Source of the DNA: Bacteroidia bacterium
Lineage (GTDB): Bacteria; Bacteroidota; Bacteroidia; Flavobacteriales; Flavobacteriaceae
Direction: 5' to 3'
Assembly: GCA_030429325.1 (NCBI GenBank)
Contig: JAUICT010000201.1
Span: forward strand, 1-5,074
Length of the DNA stretch: 5,074 nt
Below, one piece after another: positions 1 through 5,074 of this stretch. Each line of letters begins with the position of its first letter. Position 1 is the stretch's first letter. A model generated the notes under the pieces. That model made no database searches. It saw nothing but the letters and a program-made list of their open reading frames with translations, and was not told the DNA's origin. Made by a program: the position numbers and the translations under genes.

Positions 1-10
1 TCAGATACCT

Positions 11-298
11 ATGTTGAAGCGCCTTGAAAAAATAGACATTGAAGAACGTCTTGCACAGATGCAAGGTTGGACATTTGCGGATGGCTCAATCACAAAATCC
101 TACAAATTCAAGGATTTTAAGGAAGCCTTTGCCACCATGACCCGCATTGCCTTTGAATGTGAAAAAATGAACCATCACCCTGATTGGAAGAATGTGTACA
201 ACACCTTAACCATCGCATTGAATACCCATGATGCTGGAGGGGTGACCGAAAAGGATTTTAAATTGGCCCAAGTTATTGAGGCTATTATCGCTTCTTGA
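11..298 (+). CDS. phhB: Pterin-4a-carbinolamine dehydratase (PCD/DCoH family)
   Basis: This 95-residue cytosolic enzyme should dehydrate 4a-hydroxytetrahydrobiopterin (pterin-4a-carbinolamine) to quinonoid dihydropterin, which recycles the cofactor of aromatic amino acid hydroxylases. The full family signature is visible: E51, then H55-H56-P57, Y63, H73 and D82, with the spacing expected of active PCD proteins (E-x3-HHP-x5-Y-x9-H-x8-D). The histidines H55, H56 and H73 are the family's catalytic and pterin-binding residues. The length is normal for a single-domain PCD. The frame stays open from the window edge to the ATG at 11, so a slightly longer N-terminus cannot be excluded, but this Met gives the usual length. 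The phenylalanine hydroxylase partner is not in the window. Some bacterial PCDs are instead linked to molybdopterin metabolism, so the physiological partner is open. The next gene on the strand, yebC, starts 77 bases later and seems to have its own promoter. Confidence 0.93.
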   Translation: MLKRLEKIDIEERLAQMQGWTFADGSITKSYKFKDFKEAFATMTRIAFECEKMNHHPDWKNVYNTLTIALNTHDAGGVTEKDFKLAQVIEAIIAS

Positions 299-319
299 TC
301 TCCTAACTGCATTCAGCTA

Positions 320-350
320 CTTGACAGGGCCCCTTTTTTTGCTAAATTTG
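320..350 (+). promoter_or_regulatory. Putative Bacteroidota-type promoter of yebC
   Basis: A perfect TAnnTTTG -7 element (TAAATTTG) lies at 343-350. It is preceded by CTTG at 320-323, a one-mismatch form of the TTTG -33 element, with a 19-base spacer. This matches the known Bacteroidota primary sigma factor consensus. The predicted start of transcription lies about 7 bases past the element, giving a leader of roughly 20 bases before the yebC ATG at 376. A run of seven T follows GGGCCC inside the spacer (334-340). The site is inferred from sequence only. Confidence 0.5.
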
Positions 351-375
351 CCCCCATCCATAAGCAAACTTTTAT

Positions 376-1086
376 ATGGGAAGAGCATTTGAATTTAGGA
401 AAGCACGAAAAATGAAACGTTGGGCAGCCATGTCCAAAGCGTTCACCCGAATTGGAAAAGATATTGTAATGGCAGTTAAGGAAGGTGGACCAGACCCCGA
501 TGCCAACGCCAAGCTCCGTGCCGTAATTCAGAATGCCAAGGCAGTGAACATGCCCAAAGACAATATTGAAAGGGCCATCAAAAGAGCTTCCGATAAGAAT
601 CAGGGCGATTATAAAGAAGTGCTTTTTGAAGGCTATGCGCCCCATGGCATTGCTATTTTGATTGAGACTGCCACGGACAACAATACCCGCACCGTGGCCA
701 ACATCCGAAGCTATTTCAACAAATGTAATGGTAGCTTGGGAACTTCTGGCTCTGTGGAATTCATGTTTGACCATACGTGTAACTTTACCATAAATGGCGA
801 AGGATTGGATCCTGAGGAACTGGAACTGGAGCTGATAGATTTTGGAGCCGAAGAGGTTTTTGTGGATGAGGACGGCATCCATATCTATGCGCCCTTTGAA
901 AACTTTGGGGCCATCCAAAAGGAACTGGAGTCCCGGGGGATTGAAATTATTTCTTCAGGTTTTGACCGTATTCCCCAGGTAACCAAGGAGCTTTCTGAGG
1001 AAGAAGCAGCCGATGTGGAAAAACTACTGGAAAAAATTGAGGAGGACGATGACGTGCAAAATGTCTTCCATAGTATGAAAGAATAG
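376..1086 (+). CDS. yebC: YebC/PmpR/TACO1-family protein
   Basis: This 236-residue cytosolic protein has the normal length and organisation of the YebC/TACO1 family. A basic helical N-terminal domain (about 1-80) carries the conserved GGPDPDANAKLR segment (37-48) and NMPKDNIERAIKRA (58-71). The middle domain has the EGYAPHGIAILIETATDNN block (85-103) and the LGTSGSVEFMF motif (121-131). The acidic C-terminal part ends with DDDVQNVFHSM (224-234). The N-terminus reads MGRAFEFRK rather than the MAGHSKW of E. coli YebC, a variant I associate with Bacteroidota. Family members were long annotated as DNA-binding transcriptional regulators. Mitochondrial TACO1 is a translational activator, and recent bacterial work points to relief of ribosome stalling at proline-rich sequences, so 'translation factor' is the better working description. 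In many other bacteria yebC sits next to ruvC, which is not seen here. The start codon follows a short AT-rich leader without a Shine-Dalgarno sequence. Confidence 0.95.
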   Translation: MGRAFEFRKARKMKRWAAMSKAFTRIGKDIVMAVKEGGPDPDANAKLRAVIQNAKAVNMPKDNIERAIKRASDKNQGDYKEVLFEGYAPHGIAILIETATDNNTRTVANIRSYFNKCNGSLGTSGSVEFMFDHTCNFTINGEGLDPEELELELIDFGAEEVFVDEDGIHIYAPFENFGAIQKELESRGIEIISSGFDRIPQVTKELSEEEAADVEKLLEKIEEDDDVQNVFHSMKE

Positions 1087-1216
1087 TTTATACTCCCAGG
1101 CAGCATTTTTTCAAATCCCTTGGCCCAAATTGGCTTAGGCCATCATTACACCTTCTTGTTTTATTTTACAGAAGTTGAAAATCAAGATTTCATGTCTAGA
1201 GGATAAAAATGACCAA

Positions 1217-1261
1217 AAATGTAAAGTTTATTTGTTATAATGTAAAATATACTTTACATTT
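1217..1261. promoter_or_regulatory. Operator-like array of three AATGTAAA half-sites
   Basis: The half-site AATGTAAA occurs at 1218-1225 and 1239-1246, and its complement TTTACATT at 1253-1260. The last two form a 22-base palindrome (AATGTAAA-N6-TTTACATT, 1239-1260). The outer two form an 11-base perfect inverted repeat (AAATGTAAAGT at 1217-1227, ACTTTACATTT at 1251-1261). The two direct copies are 21 bases apart, about two helical turns, so they face the same side of the DNA. The array sits 40-85 bases upstream of the membrane-protein/XRE-regulator pair and covers its predicted promoter. Small XRE dimers typically bind palindromes of this size, so autoregulation by the downstream regulator is the likely role. 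That link is inferred. Confidence 0.6.
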
Positions 1262-1262
1262 A
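1231..1262 (+). promoter_or_regulatory. Putative promoter of the membrane-protein/XRE pair
   Basis: TTTG at 1231-1234 is followed after 20 bases by TACATTTA at 1255-1262, which matches the Bacteroidota -7 consensus TAnnTTTG except for the last base. The -7 element coincides with the right arm of the palindrome, and the left arm lies in the spacer, so a bound repressor would block polymerase. The predicted leader is about 30 bases before the ATG at 1302. A TATAAT at 1236-1241 is also present but is not the element expected for this phylum. Confidence 0.45.
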
Positions 1263-1301
1263 GGCATCTAATTTTCAGTTTTTAATCCAAAACCTCCTAT
1301 T

Positions 1302-1775
1302 ATGAATACTAATTATTTGCTTCCCAATAAATACAAATCCATTGGTTGGATGCTGTTTACTATAGGTATCATCAGTGGTGTAGTCTCCTACTTTATCCCG
1401 ATGGAAAAAGAACCCATACAAACCAAAGTGCTCTCTATTTTAAATGATTTTTCCTCTGGCCCAAATGAGATGGAATATTTTAAAATCATTGAAGCCGGGA
1501 TTGGTTTTGAACTTATTCTCCTATCCATAATCATAGGAGGGTTGATAGTTGGCTTTACACGAGAAAAAATAGAAGATGAATTCACTTATAAACTTCGGAA
1601 CGATTCCTTGGTTTGGGCTATTATTTTCAACTATCTTGTATTAATTGTGTTGGTTCTTTTTGTACACAATTTCACCTTCATTTATGTCATGACCTTAAAT
1701 ATGTTGACCCCACTGATTTTTTTTATTTTACGTTTCAACTTTATACAATTAAGACATCGAAGTCATGAAGAATAA
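1302..1775 (+). CDS. Small four-helix integral membrane protein, function unknown
   Basis: I do not recognise a named family with certainty. The 157-residue protein shows four hydrophobic segments that could span the inner membrane: about residues 13-33, 66-86, 102-123 and 125-144. The first loop (34-65) is polar and of moderate length. A charged loop (87-101, REKIEDEFTYKLRND) lies between helices 2 and 3, and the tail is basic then acidic (RHRSHEE). No catalytic motif, signal peptidase site or ligand-binding motif is apparent. Its reading frame overlaps the following XRE regulator gene by 11 bases, so the two are almost certainly co-transcribed and probably translationally coupled. Small membrane proteins paired with mini-XRE regulators recur in bacteria, and one plausible role is to respond to a membrane signal and modulate the regulator. 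That is inference. The predicted promoter and operator array lie just upstream. Confidence 0.85.
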   Translation: MNTNYLLPNKYKSIGWMLFTIGIISGVVSYFIPMEKEPIQTKVLSILNDFSSGPNEMEYFKIIEAGIGFELILLSIIIGGLIVGFTREKIEDEFTYKLRNDSLVWAIIFNYLVLIVLVLFVHNFTFIYVMTLNMLTPLIFFILRFNFIQLRHRSHEE

Positions 1776-1965
1776 TATTAAGGTACAACGGGCCATTCAT
1801 GACATGACTCAAGCAGATTTAGCTGAAAAGATTGGTGTGAGCAGACAAACCATAAATGCCATTGAAAAAAACAAATATGTGCCTTCCACTGTACTCTCCT
1901 TGAAAATAGCCAGACTTTTTGACAAACCCCTTGAAGAACTATTTTTTCTGGATGAAACGGATTAG
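1765..1965 (+). CDS. Small XRE (Cro/C1-type) helix-turn-helix regulator
   Basis: This 66-residue protein consists almost entirely of one Cro/C1-type DNA-binding domain. Helix 2 is TQADLAEKIGV (15-25), the recognition helix follows in SRQTINAIEKNKY (26-38), and the C-terminal part reads LKIARLFDKPLEELFF (46-61). This layout is typical of the stand-alone mini-XRE regulators found widely in Firmicutes and Bacteroidota, which lack a separate sensory domain. It presumably acts as a dimer on a palindromic site. The best candidate is the AATGTAAA-N6-TTTACATT palindrome at 1239-1260, upstream of the co-transcribed membrane-protein gene. The start overlaps the end of that gene by 11 bases (ATGAAGAATAA), which supports both start choice and coupling. 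The absence of a ligand domain makes the membrane partner a natural candidate for signal input, though nothing in the sequence proves it. The gene ends 20 bases from the convergent acyltransferase gene. Confidence 0.92.
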   Translation: MKNNIKVQRAIHDMTQADLAEKIGVSRQTINAIEKNKYVPSTVLSLKIARLFDKPLEELFFLDETD

Positions 1966-1985
1966 GATTCTTATCCTTACAAATC

Positions 1986-2531
1986 TCAATCACCAAAACT
2001 ATACTCGGGTACCCTTCCTAAGACTCCACGATAAAATTCGTGGATTTTATTAAAATCTTGCTCCATCTGCCCTGTCGTCTGGAAGGGTTCGGAAATTTTC
2101 ACCTCCTTTTTGCCAAAATCGAAGGCCACCATTACAATAGGCACTTTGGCCTTTTGGGCAATATGGTAAAAACCCGTTCTTAATTTGTCCACTTTCTTTC
2201 GGGTACCTTCAGGGGCAAGTGCAAATCTAAAAACCTTCCTCTCGTTAAAAATTTGAACCACCCCGTCCACGGTATTGGAACTTTTGGAGCGATCTACGGG
2301 CGCACCACCAGTCCAACGAAAAAACCATCCAAAGGGAGGTTTAAACAAACTTTTTTTGCCGATATAATTGATTTCTTGGTTTACAACCTTTCGTACCAAA
2401 AGACCCAAGAAAAAATCCAACCAATGGGTATGGGGCACCACGATAACCACACACTTGTCCAAATCAGGAAAAAAACCATTCAGTTTCCATCCCAAAATCC
2501 TAAAATATATGAATTTGGAGAGCCTGTGCAT
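1986..2531 (-). CDS. PlsC-like (1-acylglycerol-3-phosphate acyltransferase family) acyltransferase
   Basis: This 181-residue protein carries the ordered motifs of the PlsC/LPLAT glycerolipid acyltransferase superfamily. The HX4D catalytic motif is H34-T-H-W-L-D39, with H34 as the general base. The substrate-binding block is GGAPVDR (75-81), the EGTR motif is 108-111, and the VPIVMVAFD block (130-138) contains the conserved Pro131. It should transfer an acyl group from acyl-ACP or acyl-CoA to a lipid or glycerophosphate-type acceptor at the inner face of the cytoplasmic membrane. At 181 residues it is shorter than the typical PlsC (about 240) and lacks an obvious N-terminal transmembrane helix, only having hydrophobic patches at 27-33 and 39-46. 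I recall similar short acyltransferases as common in Bacteroidota, but their acceptor is not established to my knowledge. It is the last gene of the kdsB operon, 25 bases after kdnB, so a role in envelope lipid or lipopolysaccharide assembly is plausible. The ATG at 2531 is the first one after an in-frame stop. Confidence 0.85.
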   Translation of the reverse strand: MHRLSKFIYFRILGWKLNGFFPDLDKCVVIVVPHTHWLDFFLGLLVRKVVNQEINYIGKKSLFKPPFGWFFRWTGGAPVDRSKSSNTVDGVVQIFNERKVFRFALAPEGTRKKVDKLRTGFYHIAQKAKVPIVMVAFDFGKKEVKISEPFQTTGQMEQDFNKIHEFYRGVLGRVPEYSFGD

Positions 2532-2556
2532 TTTTATGTGGCAAGCTAGTTAGCTT

Positions 2557-3681
2557 TTATATTTTTTGGTACAGGGCCTGTAATCGTTCCGGGGTCATTA
2601 TTTTTTTCCATCCTTCTCCCAGTGCATTTTCCCATAGGGGTTCCATACCCAATGAAACATTCACCATAATGTCAAAATCGTTTTGGGTGAGGTGGGAACA
2701 GATGCCTTGGGGCAATTGAATATTGTGCTTTTCCTGCATTTTTTGAAAAAGCTCTACTCCTTCAGGGTAAAACTCTTCCAAATGCTGAAACACCAAACAG
2801 TTACCAATACCGTGCTTGGTACCCAAAAGATATGAAAGTCCATAACTCATGGCATGGGCAATCCCTACTTGTGAGTAGGCAATGCTCATTCCACCGTGCC
2901 AAGAGGCCATCATTAATTTATCCCTAGATTCGCTTGCTGGTATATCTTCCAAAAACACCTCCTTACAAAGTTCCATGGCTTTCTCACCATAACTCTGACT
3001 AAATGCGTTCAAATAACTTCCCGTAAGTGATTCCACACAATGGATAAAACAGTCCATCCCCGTAAAAAACCATTGTTCCTTGGGAACTGTTATAGTGAGG
3101 TCTGGATCAAGGACAACTTGATCATAGGTTGTATAATCGGAATTGATTCCCAATTTTTTTTCTGGTCCCAATAAAACCGTAGTTCTTGAAACTTCGGCAC
3201 CTGTACCGCTAATGGTAGGAATCCCAACATGATATACGGAAGGTCTACTGACCAAGTCCCAACCTTGATAATCTTTAGCCATACCATTATTGTTGAGCAA
3301 AATGGAAACGGCCTTGGCCAAATCCAAAAGTGTACCCCCTCCGATTCCAATAATTCCGGATGGAGACTCATTGAACCTTTCTTTTATTAAGGCCACCAAA
3401 GCATCCACTTGTGCCGTTTTGGGTTCTTCTTCGGCAGAAACAAAAATAATTTCATCATTGAATATCAAGGGAATCCTGGATACAAACTCCTTGTTCTCAA
3501 AAAAGTCATCCACCAAAAAGATAAATGGTGCATCTGAGTTCTTTCGTTTGGGCAATAAAATCTCTTCCAATTGGGAAAAACTACCTTGTCCAAACACCAC
3601 TCTGGGCACCATGGGAAAATTGCGGTATGTCTTTTTGTTTGATGTGATTACGTCTTTTTTCAAATCGCTACGAATCTTCAT
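2557..3681 (-). CDS. kdnB: KdnB-like iron-type alcohol dehydrogenase (3-deoxy-D-manno-octulosonate 8-oxidase)
   Basis: The predicted 374-residue cytosolic enzyme belongs to the group III (Fe-dependent type) alcohol dehydrogenases. The nucleotide-binding motif GIGGGTLLD is at 112-120, and PTISGTGAEVS follows at 155-165. The four metal ligands are all present with canonical spacing: D210 and H214 (DCFIH), H276 and H290 (AH-x13-HG). The opening MVPRVVFGQGSF (24-35) and LVDDFF (56-61) resemble Shewanella KdnB, the enzyme that oxidises the C8 hydroxyl of Kdo so that KdnA can aminate it to 8-amino-3,8-dideoxy-Kdo (Kdo8N). Placement beside kdsB, as in Shewanella, supports the same role. The ATG at 3681 overlaps the stop of the HAD gene by one base (TAATG), pointing to coupled translation. 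The frame could open at 3774, but that would add 31 residues running through the HAD gene and is unlikely. Even from 3681, about 19 residues precede the conserved start. A generic Fe-type dehydrogenase with another substrate remains possible. Confidence 0.82.
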   Translation of the reverse strand: MKIRSDLKKDVITSNKKTYRNFPMVPRVVFGQGSFSQLEEILLPKRKNSDAPFIFLVDDFFENKEFVSRIPLIFNDEIIFVSAEEEPKTAQVDALVALIKERFNESPSGIIGIGGGTLLDLAKAVSILLNNNGMAKDYQGWDLVSRPSVYHVGIPTISGTGAEVSRTTVLLGPEKKLGINSDYTTYDQVVLDPDLTITVPKEQWFFTGMDCFIHCVESLTGSYLNAFSQSYGEKAMELCKEVFLEDIPASESRDKLMMASWHGGMSIAYSQVGIAHAMSYGLSYLLGTKHGIGNCLVFQHLEEFYPEGVELFQKMQEKHNIQLPQGICSHLTQNDFDIMVNVSLGMEPLWENALGEGWKKIMTPERLQALYQKI

Positions 3682-4385
3682 TAATCCAATAAATACTTTA
3701 AAATATCCTTGATGCTGTTGAGCTTCAAGTGGTCGTTCACCTGTTCCGTTTCCGCTACCATCTCGTGTATCCAAGTGGTATGAAAAGGAACATGGACTGC
3801 TTTTGCCCCAATATTCAATATAGGCAATACATCCGATTTCAAGGAATTCCCTATCATCAAAAATTCATCGACATTTATCTTGAGATGTTCCAATAGATTG
3901 CTATAGTTGGCTTCTTTTTTTTCACTAAGCACCTCTACATGATGAAAGTACTTTGATAGGCCGGATTTTTCCAGTTTTCTTTCTTGATCCAATAGATCGC
4001 CCTTGGTTAGTACGATCAACCTGTATTTTCCCTCAAGCTTGGAAAGTACCTCCTCTACCCCATCCAACAATTCTACGGGATGGGTAATCATTTTTTTACC
4101 CAAATTGAGTATTTCCGATATGGTCTCCTGGGAAACTTTGCCGTTGGACAAATCCAAAGCAGATTCTATCATGGACAACATAAATCCTTTAACGCCATAT
4201 CCGTAAAGGTCCAAGTTATCCATTTCCATCTTAAAGAGCTCTTGGTCTACCTTGTTCTTGGTCTCGTACTCTTCCAAGAGTTCGGCAAAACGTTCTTCGG
4301 TTTCCCGAAAGTAGGTCTCGTTCACCCAAAGGGTGTCATCCGCATCAAATCCAATTACTTTAATGTTTCCAAAATCTATTTCCAT
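3681..4385 (-). CDS. HAD-superfamily hydrolase (phosphatase-like), substrate unknown
   Basis: This 234-residue protein has all four HAD motifs. Motif I is FDADDTLW, with the nucleophile D14 and acid/base D16. Motif II is LTKGD, with T127. Motif III is a lysine at 156 or 157 in LSEKKEA. Motif IV is GNSLKSD (179-185), whose S184 and D185 lie near the metal. A helical insert between motifs I and II (about 25-105) is a C1-type cap, as in YjjG- and phosphoglycolate-phosphatase-like enzymes that act on small phosphorylated metabolites. It is not KdsC: that phosphatase is shorter, lacks a cap and has a different motif I context. The gene overlaps kdsB by 10 bases and kdnB by one base, so it is firmly embedded in the operon. 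It may act on an intermediate, a by-product or a misphosphorylated sugar in Kdo or Kdo8N metabolism. That is inference from position only. The ATG at 4385 gives motif I at the usual distance from the N-terminus. Confidence 0.88.
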   Translation of the reverse strand: MEIDFGNIKVIGFDADDTLWVNETYFRETEERFAELLEEYETKNKVDQELFKMEMDNLDLYGYGVKGFMLSMIESALDLSNGKVSQETISEILNLGKKMITHPVELLDGVEEVLSKLEGKYRLIVLTKGDLLDQERKLEKSGLSKYFHHVEVLSEKKEANYSNLLEHLKINVDEFLMIGNSLKSDVLPILNIGAKAVHVPFHTTWIHEMVAETEQVNDHLKLNSIKDILKYLLD

Positions 4386-5074
4386 GCTTTAATAGCTCTT
4401 TCCAAATCTTCAGGGGTATCAATTTCTATACCACTTACATGGGTTTCCACCATTTTTATTTTTTTTCCATATTCCAAAAAACGGATGGCCTCAATTTTTT
4501 CTTTCGCCTCCAAGGGCAGCATGGGCAGTTTTTTAAAATCCATCAATGCCCTTTTTCTAAAGGCATAAATGCCCTTGTGTTTGTAATAAGTGGCTTCCAC
4601 CTCTTTATCCCTTGGATAGGGTATGGGGGAACGTGAAAAATACAATGCACAATTTTGGTTGTCCACAATGACCTTGACCGTGTTGGGATTGGAAATTTCT
4701 TCCCAATCGGTTATTGGGGTCATCAATGAGGCCAAATCTATCTCTTTTTTTTCATCCTTATTGAACACTTCTATGATCTTTTCCAAACTTTCACTGTCTA
4801 TAAAAGGTTCGTCTCCTTGCACATTGATCACAATATCCACATCCATATCTTCCACTGCCTCGGCAATCCTATCACTTCCGCTTTCATGTTTTTGTTTGCT
4901 CATGATTACCTTTCCCCCAACTCCGGAGACCACCTTGGAGATAATGTCACTATCAGTTACTACATACACTTCATCAAAAAGTCCTGTGTTCACCGCAGCT
5001 TCGTACGTTCTGAGGATAACAGGTTTGCCCTGTAGGTCCTGCATAAGTTTTGCGGGGAATCTAGAGGCCTGATA
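4376..5074 (-). CDS. kdsB: 3-deoxy-manno-octulosonate cytidylyltransferase (CMP-Kdo or CMP-Kdo8N synthetase), N-terminus cut by window edge
   Basis: KdsB couples CTP to Kdo, giving CMP-Kdo for transfer to lipid A in the cytoplasm. The visible 232 residues run in frame to the window edge and begin YQASRFPAKLMQDLQGKP, so about 10 residues (the usual M-x-x-x-IPAR start) are missing. The first visible Met (5044) is internal, as the nucleotide-binding SRFPAKL lies before it. Other family landmarks, numbered from the first visible residue, are SGSDR (65-69), NVQGDEP (84-90), whose Asp binds metal, LYFSRSPIP (144-152), and EIDTPEDL (217-224), whose Asp is the second metal ligand. In Shewanella the KdsB encoded beside kdnA and kdnB uses Kdo8N, so either substrate is possible here. 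The gene is the most upstream visible member of the operon and overlaps the HAD gene by 10 bases. Its promoter lies outside the window. Confidence 0.95.
   Translation of the reverse strand, partial: YQASRFPAKLMQDLQGKPVILRTYEAAVNTGLFDEVYVVTDSDIISKVVSGVGGKVIMSKQKHESGSDRIAEAVEDMDVDIVINVQGDEPFIDSESLEKIIEVFNKDEKKEIDLASLMTPITDWEEISNPNTVKVIVDNQNCALYFSRSPIPYPRDKEVEATYYKHKGIYAFRKRALMDFKKLPMLPLEAKEKIEAIRFLEYGKKIKMVETHVSGIEIDTPEDLERAIKAWK

Noticed and set aside
327..340. GGGCCC followed by seven T, resembling a terminator after phhB
   Set aside because: GGGCCC is self-complementary with no loop, so it cannot form a terminator stem. It lies within the predicted yebC promoter spacer.
313..918. A 201-codon open frame on the minus strand opposite yebC
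   Set aside because: It lies almost wholly antisense to a clearly conserved gene, its translation resembles no family I know, and it has no supporting promoter or neighbour.
1120..1142. TGGCC and GGCCA arms downstream of yebC as a terminator
   Set aside because: The arms are only 5 bases apart from a long interior, and no T run follows directly.
1209..1271. A 20-codon frame (start MTKNVKFICY) across the operator array
   Set aside because: Its codons are made largely of the palindromic repeats, and the predicted promoter lies inside it, so it would not be transcribed from that promoter.
1964..1977. AGGAT-TCTT-ATCCT hairpin at the convergent gene ends
   Set aside because: The stem is only 5 bases, overlaps the regulator's stop codon and lacks a following T run, so it is too weak to call as a terminator.
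2543..2556. Palindrome AAGCTA-GT-TAGCTT between kdnB and the acyltransferase gene
   Set aside because: The arms are 6 bases with a 2-base centre and no T run. It could be chance in an AT-rich gap, although a binding or mRNA-processing site is not excluded.
3681..4385. Calling the HAD gene kdsC
   Set aside because: The C1 cap insertion and the FDADDTLW motif differ from the capless KdsC family. Only the context points to Kdo.
4080..4568. A 162-codon plus-strand frame across the kdsB/HAD junction, and other plus-strand frames at 2253-2553, 3290-3712 and 4623-5072
   Set aside because: All are shadows of well-supported minus-strand genes and translate to low-complexity or unrecognisable sequence.

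Overview
The window looks like a stretch of chromosome from a marine-type flavobacterium (Bacteroidota, family Flavobacteriaceae). The base composition is moderately AT-rich and the genes are closely packed. Ribosome binding sites are not obvious. Two upstream regions carry the Bacteroidota promoter pattern (TTTG, about 20 bases, then TAnnTTTG), and the protein variants, such as a YebC starting MGRAFEFRK, resemble flavobacterial versions. This placement comes from family recognition, not from a search.

Left part, plus strand (1-1301): a pterin-4a-carbinolamine dehydratase gene is followed by a YebC/TACO1-family gene, which appears to have its own promoter. A 215-base intergenic region follows. 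It holds a striking operator-like array of three 8-base half-sites, AATGTAAA or its complement, lying directly on a promoter.

Middle, plus strand (1302-1965): a two-gene unit encodes a small four-helix membrane protein of unknown function and a 66-residue Cro/C1-type (XRE) regulator. The two reading frames overlap by 11 bases. The array just upstream is the natural candidate for autoregulation by this regulator.

Right part, minus strand (5074 down to 1986): a tightly packed operon contains kdsB (cut by the window edge), a HAD phosphatase, a KdnB-type metal-dependent oxidoreductase and a small PlsC-like acyltransferase. The first two genes overlap by 10 bases, the next two by one base (TAATG), and the last gap is 25 bases. 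KdsB activates Kdo (or Kdo8N) with CTP. KdnB, as characterised in Shewanella, oxidises carbon 8 of Kdo so that an aminotransferase (KdnA) can make 8-amino-Kdo. The operon therefore suggests that this organism builds a lipopolysaccharide inner core with 8-amino-Kdo. The HAD and acyltransferase genes are extra members whose roles are unknown. KdnA is not in the window. The operon converges on the regulator gene, leaving only 20 bases between the two stop codons.

I saw no RNA genes, CRISPR arrays, insertion sequences or clear intrinsic terminators. No gene-free stretch exceeds 300 bases. Most of the window is ordinary. The best leads are the Kdo8N-type operon with its unassigned members, and the regulator/membrane-protein pair with its operator array.
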